A DNA stretch of 64,000 nucleotides from Acinetobacter johnsonii CIP 64.6. GTDB lineage: Bacteria > Pseudomonadota > Gammaproteobacteria > Pseudomonadales > Moraxellaceae. Shown here in pieces: positions 60,265-64,000 of this stretch (the stretch's first letter is position 1; every line of letters starts with the position of its first letter). The notes under the pieces were generated by a model that saw only the letters and a list, made by a program, of their open reading frames with translations, was not told the DNA's origin and made no database searches. The stretch covers positions 319,016 to 383,015 of the forward strand of contig NZ_KB849235.1 in the NCBI RefSeq assembly GCF_000368045.1, read 5' to 3'. Both the position numbers and the translations under genes were made by a program.

Positions 60265-63200
60265 TTAAGCAACTCGGTCAATATCACCGCGCAGCATGAT
60301 TTGGAATGAGTCTGACAATACTGTCGGCTCTGACTGCTTCACCGTGCGAATCACCCAAATAGGATGATTGGTTGCGATGGTGTTAAAGCGCAGTACATTC
60401 CCACTCGCCCAACCACTGCCCCAACCTTCTTTTTTAACCGTGAAGTATGGTGCGTTTGTGACTGGGTTGATTGGTGAGCAATCTTCTGTTGTTACACCAG
60501 TTTCAATCTGTCCAGAATATTCACCGATAACTCGGAATGCAGAGTTTCCTGTGAATACAATTGCCCAACGCTCTTGAATATTGCCCTGATTTCTAACCTC
60601 AATCGGATAAAGTGTGTCGTTGTAGTTGGCTGATATGGCTGCACCAGTGGCTTCATCTTTCCAAAGGCTGTCCCACGTGGACTGCACAAACTTACGGGTG
60701 TAACGCGCTTGCATGTCACCAATCACCAGTGCAGAACCGACGATGGTATGCGCTGGATCGTAGTTGTGCGTCAAAGGCTTGGTGAAAGTCACTTGGCCAT
60801 TGATTTTGACATCACGCACTAAACCCATATCTTGATAGCGATACTTGGCTGTCAGTGGTCCTGTGAGATTACCTAAGGCAAAATCACCGTTTAAAGTCAC
60901 TTTGCCGTAGTCATAGTCCACTGTGTACAGATCAAATGGAATTTTAATGCCATCCGCATCTTCAAGTTCACACCAAGAGATCCGCTGATCTGCTAATGCA
61001 TAGATCTGGCCAGCAATATAATCAGGTAATTCCTGCGACTTACTTGCACTCACTATCCCAATTTCACCCGAACGGAAAATCGGTACTCGACCATCAATCG
61101 GTAAACGTACTGCAGATAAACCCAGAAGTTCAGCATCAATCGGAATATAGCTATAACCGACTGCACTGTATTTAATGGTTTCAGGTAAAACCATGATCGG
61201 CTTATGAATCCACTGCTTGCCATCTTTGGTGTATTCCAGTTCTGCTACATACCAATCCTGCGCCATAATTTCAGCACGGTTGGCAGTGGTTACTTCAATC
61301 TTTTGTCGGAAAACAAACTGGCCATAGCCTTGGTCAAAGTTAAAGAAGCCATCGCATTCCGCTGTATCGATCGTACCTGAACCATCAGGCGTGATATTCA
61401 ACACCCCACCTTCCACCTTGGTTGCAGACAGCGTTAAGGACTGCGCCCGGATCGGGATCATCGGTGCACGGTATGACACTTGGTTGGTTTGAACGCTTTC
61501 AAGTTGAGTCACCAAAGTCTCTAAGGTCGGATTATTCGCCCCACCTACATCCCAAGCGGCTAACTCAACGGCACCATTCCCATAATGGATCTGGCCTGCT
61601 ACTGTTCCTGCACCCGTGGTCACCGATGGATTACGATACAGTGAACCAAGCTTATCAACATAAGTTGAATCAGCCAGTATAAATCGAACCGAACCTGCAA
61701 GAATCTGCTCAGCAAAGCCTTCAGTTAAATCCGTTTTTAACACAGAACCAATGATGATATCCGACCAAGACTGAGCTGCTGAACTATCTCGATAGGACAC
61801 ACTCACCGTCACCGCAGTTGCGACTTCATTCAGGCTTAGAGTATGGGTCTCACTGGTATTTTCATACTTAATGGTCATCCCCAACATGCCTGCCGCAATT
61901 GCCTCCTGAGACGTATTATGCGTTCCATAGTAAGGGCGCATAATCTTCTCACGCTCGATCGCTTCAAGTGTAGTACTTGGGGTGATACTCATGGTACGAG
62001 ACGCATAGTTGATCGTCCCTTGTTGCTGACCTGCACCATTGATTAAACGTCCTGTAGAGGCATCAATCGGCATATCGCGCAGCTCAACCTCACCTGTGTA
62101 GCTCATATACTTGACGGGTACACGTACTTTTATAGACTTAGGAATGAGTGCCGCAGATCCATTGTCCAACTCAATTGAGATGCTACCACTGGTCGGTACC
62201 GCAGTCACTTGAATTGAAGACTTAGACCCTTTCTGACCTGATACATTAAACGTGGTACCGCCATTGGGTAACAAGGTTGGCATCAGCTTCGCTATACCAT
62301 CCGCATAATCAATGGTACCTGTGGCATCCCCTGTAAATTGCCCTTGGCCGTTATCGGTTGCTGTCTTGGTAATACCATTCAATAACCAGTCAATGGTTAA
62401 GGTACCTGCCACAATCGAGTCGTTTACAGGGATCTCGACATAGACTTTATTGATGGTTAATCCTGAACGTTCCTGAGCCGTGATCATGTTGCTCCACGTG
62501 ATCAGAATTGCACTGCCGACATCGGCGAGTTCACCTGTAGTGAGGGACATGGTACCCGTATCGTAATCAATACTGCCTGAACCAAATGACGAATCTCCAC
62601 CGCGTAATTGGCCTGCACCATTGTCTCGAAGCGTGTAGACCTGATTCTGCACCAAGTACGACACTTGCAAACTGCCTGGTGATGGCAACGGAACCAAGTT
62701 ACGGATCCAGTTAAAACTGATGTTCTCCTGATTGACATAGATAAGATCGGATTCAACAGGTGCTGTTACTGCAGCTGCGGGCATAAAGTTAATCGTGAGG
62801 TTGGTAGTACCCGTCCCCGCGCTTGCGTTCCACACAATAGAACCGTTTTGATAGTTGATGGTACCAATGGAAGTACCAGCGGCATTTTTAAGTTCACCGC
62901 CCACGTCGATAACCGCCGAACCAAATAAAGTAAACTCAACTGATTTTGGCATGACCGATGAGCCGACATATAAGCTCGACACGGTATTAATGGTGACATT
63001 ATTAAAAGTCTTGCTCAGGACGCCATTCTTGGCTTTCACTAAAGCCACAGAGTCGCCCGCAGCATTGATATTCACCATCGGGGTTTCTGTCTGCGCTGAG
63101 GGTACCAACTGCGTATACACATCCTCTGCAACCACAGAATAATCACCGACTTGAGTGACTTCTTTTAATTTCGCACTGGAGTAATACTTCCCTGTATCCG

Positions 63201-63876
63201 CCACAATGGTGTCACGGATGATGGTGGTGCTCTTTTCACCTCCATACCACTGCTTCGCAGACAGGCCGACAAAGTCAGCTTTTAATGCATCACTGAGGCC
63301 ATAAGTGGCAATCTTATATTCCACCTGTTTGCCGTCGATGATCATATAAGCCGTTCGTGTTGATACTTCGGTAATACGCAGATATTGCTCAATTTCTAAA
63401 GTTTTGCCCTCATTCGAGATCAACACAATTGATGCACCAATAGCGCTTTCTGCTTCCTGAGGAAACATGGCCACTTGTAACGACTTCATGCCTTGCCAAT
63501 GCGTGTCCAACGGTGTGCCGGCAATCTGTGCACCTTTAGCCAAATAGTTTTCAATCCGATTTTGAGCGCTCGAACGCTCATCCGTCCAGCTATCCGTACT
63601 AAATAACACGGCGGAGACATTGGGATCTTGCGCATTCTGAGAGATAAATACTGTCGCCCCCATCAGAGCATCGGTATCGGCTGTATCGACTGCAGCATAA
63701 ATCTTTTGGATAGATGTACGACCCGTGGTTCGATCCATCTCAGAAATATCATTGAACAGGTTATTACTTTGACCGTCGACAATTTCACGGCCTGAGTATT
63801 TACCCCCACCATCATCAGCATCTGTACGAATGCGTTCTGACTCAAGGAGCTTTAAATTTTTGGTTTCAATTGGCAT
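60265..63876 (-). CDS. Giant phage tail protein with recurring beta modules
   Basis: 1203 residues, soluble, no signal peptide. The N-terminal part (about 1-260) holds polar helices and GASIVLISNEGKTLEIEQYL. From about 270 on there are modules of 85-100 residues, each with an (N/D)(N/A)GxG(Q/T)...G(T/S)I(N/D)Yxx(G/R) core; copies are seen near residues 338, 434, 519 and 619, with looser ones later (GQIHYGNGAVEL, VDYDYGKVTLNGD). Such arrays suit a central tail fibre or baseplate spike. It starts within the overlap of the previous gene's stop (63866-63868). Confidence 0.72.
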   Translation of the reverse strand: MPIETKNLKLLESERIRTDADDGGGKYSGREIVDGQSNNLFNDISEMDRTTGRTSIQKIYAAVDTADTDALMGATVFISQNAQDPNVSAVLFSTDSWTDERSSAQNRIENYLAKGAQIAGTPLDTHWQGMKSLQVAMFPQEAESAIGASIVLISNEGKTLEIEQYLRITEVSTRTAYMIIDGKQVEYKIATYGLSDALKADFVGLSAKQWYGGEKSTTIIRDTIVADTGKYYSSAKLKEVTQVGDYSVVAEDVYTQLVPSAQTETPMVNINAAGDSVALVKAKNGVLSKTFNNVTINTVSSLYVGSSVMPKSVEFTLFGSAVIDVGGELKNAAGTSIGTINYQNGSIVWNASAGTGTTNLTINFMPAAAVTAPVESDLIYVNQENISFNWIRNLVPLPSPGSLQVSYLVQNQVYTLRDNGAGQLRGGDSSFGSGSIDYDTGTMSLTTGELADVGSAILITWSNMITAQERSGLTINKVYVEIPVNDSIVAGTLTIDWLLNGITKTATDNGQGQFTGDATGTIDYADGIAKLMPTLLPNGGTTFNVSGQKGSKSSIQVTAVPTSGSISIELDNGSAALIPKSIKVRVPVKYMSYTGEVELRDMPIDASTGRLINGAGQQQGTINYASRTMSITPSTTLEAIEREKIMRPYYGTHNTSQEAIAAGMLGMTIKYENTSETHTLSLNEVATAVTVSVSYRDSSAAQSWSDIIIGSVLKTDLTEGFAEQILAGSVRFILADSTYVDKLGSLYRNPSVTTGAGTVAGQIHYGNGAVELAAWDVGGANNPTLETLVTQLESVQTNQVSYRAPMIPIRAQSLTLSATKVEGGVLNITPDGSGTIDTAECDGFFNFDQGYGQFVFRQKIEVTTANRAEIMAQDWYVAELEYTKDGKQWIHKPIMVLPETIKYSAVGYSYIPIDAELLGLSAVRLPIDGRVPIFRSGEIGIVSASKSQELPDYIAGQIYALADQRISWCELEDADGIKIPFDLYTVDYDYGKVTLNGDFALGNLTGPLTAKYRYQDMGLVRDVKINGQVTFTKPLTHNYDPAHTIVGSALVIGDMQARYTRKFVQSTWDSLWKDEATGAAISANYNDTLYPIEVRNQGNIQERWAIVFTGNSAFRVIGEYSGQIETGVTTEDCSPINPVTNAPYFTVKKEGWGSGWASGNVLRFNTIATNHPIWVIRTVKQSEPTVLSDSFQIMLRGDIDRVA

Positions 63877-64000
63877 CGCTTACCTCAATGAATCGCATAG
63901 TGACGTTAAAATAAGTATCAAGTGATGTTGCTGGGGTGCCTTTGACTGTAGAGCTTTCAAGCGCACCGTCTTTATGATTCCAAATCACATTGAACTCACG
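63866..64000 (-). CDS. Phage gene, C-terminal end only (runs off right edge)
   Basis: 44 residues from the right edge to a TGA: REFNVIWNHKDGALESSTVK ... YFNVTMRFIEVSDAN. The stop overlaps the start of the 1203-residue gene by eleven bases, so it belongs to the same tail operon. Too little is seen for a product name. Confidence 0.7.
   Translation of the reverse strand, partial: REFNVIWNHKDGALESSTVKGTPATSLDTYFNVTMRFIEVSDAN

Overview
The window is a chromosomal segment of an Acinetobacter-like gammaproteobacterium. The evidence is a low G+C content, the dat-ddc pair for 1,3-diaminopropane, an extended glyceraldehyde-3-phosphate dehydrogenase, the lepA-lepB-DUF4845-rnc-era-recO-pdxJ block, a short VKxxYKTTKGVVKG lipoprotein typical of the genus, and a UmuD with a GGxRPGAGRK-type N-terminus. 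The species cannot be settled from the sequence alone.

Layout. 1-6.1 kb: partial AmpG-type permease, LonB/C-like protease, monothiol glutaredoxin, class III aminotransferase and an S49 peptidase. 6.4-11.2 kb: phosphate uptake operon pstS-pstC-pstA-pstB (minus strand), with a three-repeat Pho box upstream of pstS and a hairpin plus U-run between pstS and pstC; phoU is not in the cluster. 11.2-12.2 kb: gene-poor stretch with a probable decayed coding remnant. 12.2-15.7 kb: an unknown gene, then ddc and dat. 16.2-20 kb: SIMPL-domain periplasmic protein, a FecA-like TonB-dependent receptor split by a one-base frameshift under a Fur-box-like site, and a PAP2 phosphatase. 20-24 kb: proB, obg and a divergent HxlR/NmrA pair. 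24.2-25.6 kb: two adjacent decayed genes for membrane-anchored repeat proteins. 25.9-39.6 kb: gap, RarD-like permease, lipocalin, uvrB, a macrodomain-like phage-type protein, a diguanylate cyclase with duplicated sensory modules, an aspartate-type aminotransferase, an EamA permease, GFA protein, hotdog thioesterase and small unknowns. 39.8 kb: tRNA-Asn(GTT) followed by an unknown gene with two nonsense codons. 40.7-47.9 kb: miaE, pdxJ, recO, lipoprotein, era, rnc, DUF4845, lepB, lepA, all on the minus strand. 48.2-50.5 kb: chrB-chrA chromate resistance pair with a palindrome over the chrB start.

50.6-64 kb is accessory DNA. An SOS/mutagenesis block on the plus strand (HMCES/YedK-like protein, umuD, umuC and an uncharacterised 420-residue protein) lies beside the lysis end of a prophage. 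The prophage genes run on the minus strand from the right edge: tail/baseplate-type genes, one very large, then a holin-like protein and a GH24 lysozyme. No integrase or attachment site is visible, and the prophage continues past the right edge.

The most interesting parts are the SOS block with its near-perfect 25-bp operator-like palindrome in front of umuD, the uncharacterised partner downstream of umuC, the repeat architecture of the two large tail proteins, and a set of decayed genes. Three frameshifts in the window are each the loss of one A in an A-run, so sequencing error must be excluded for those. The in-frame nonsense codons found in two other places are not explained that way.
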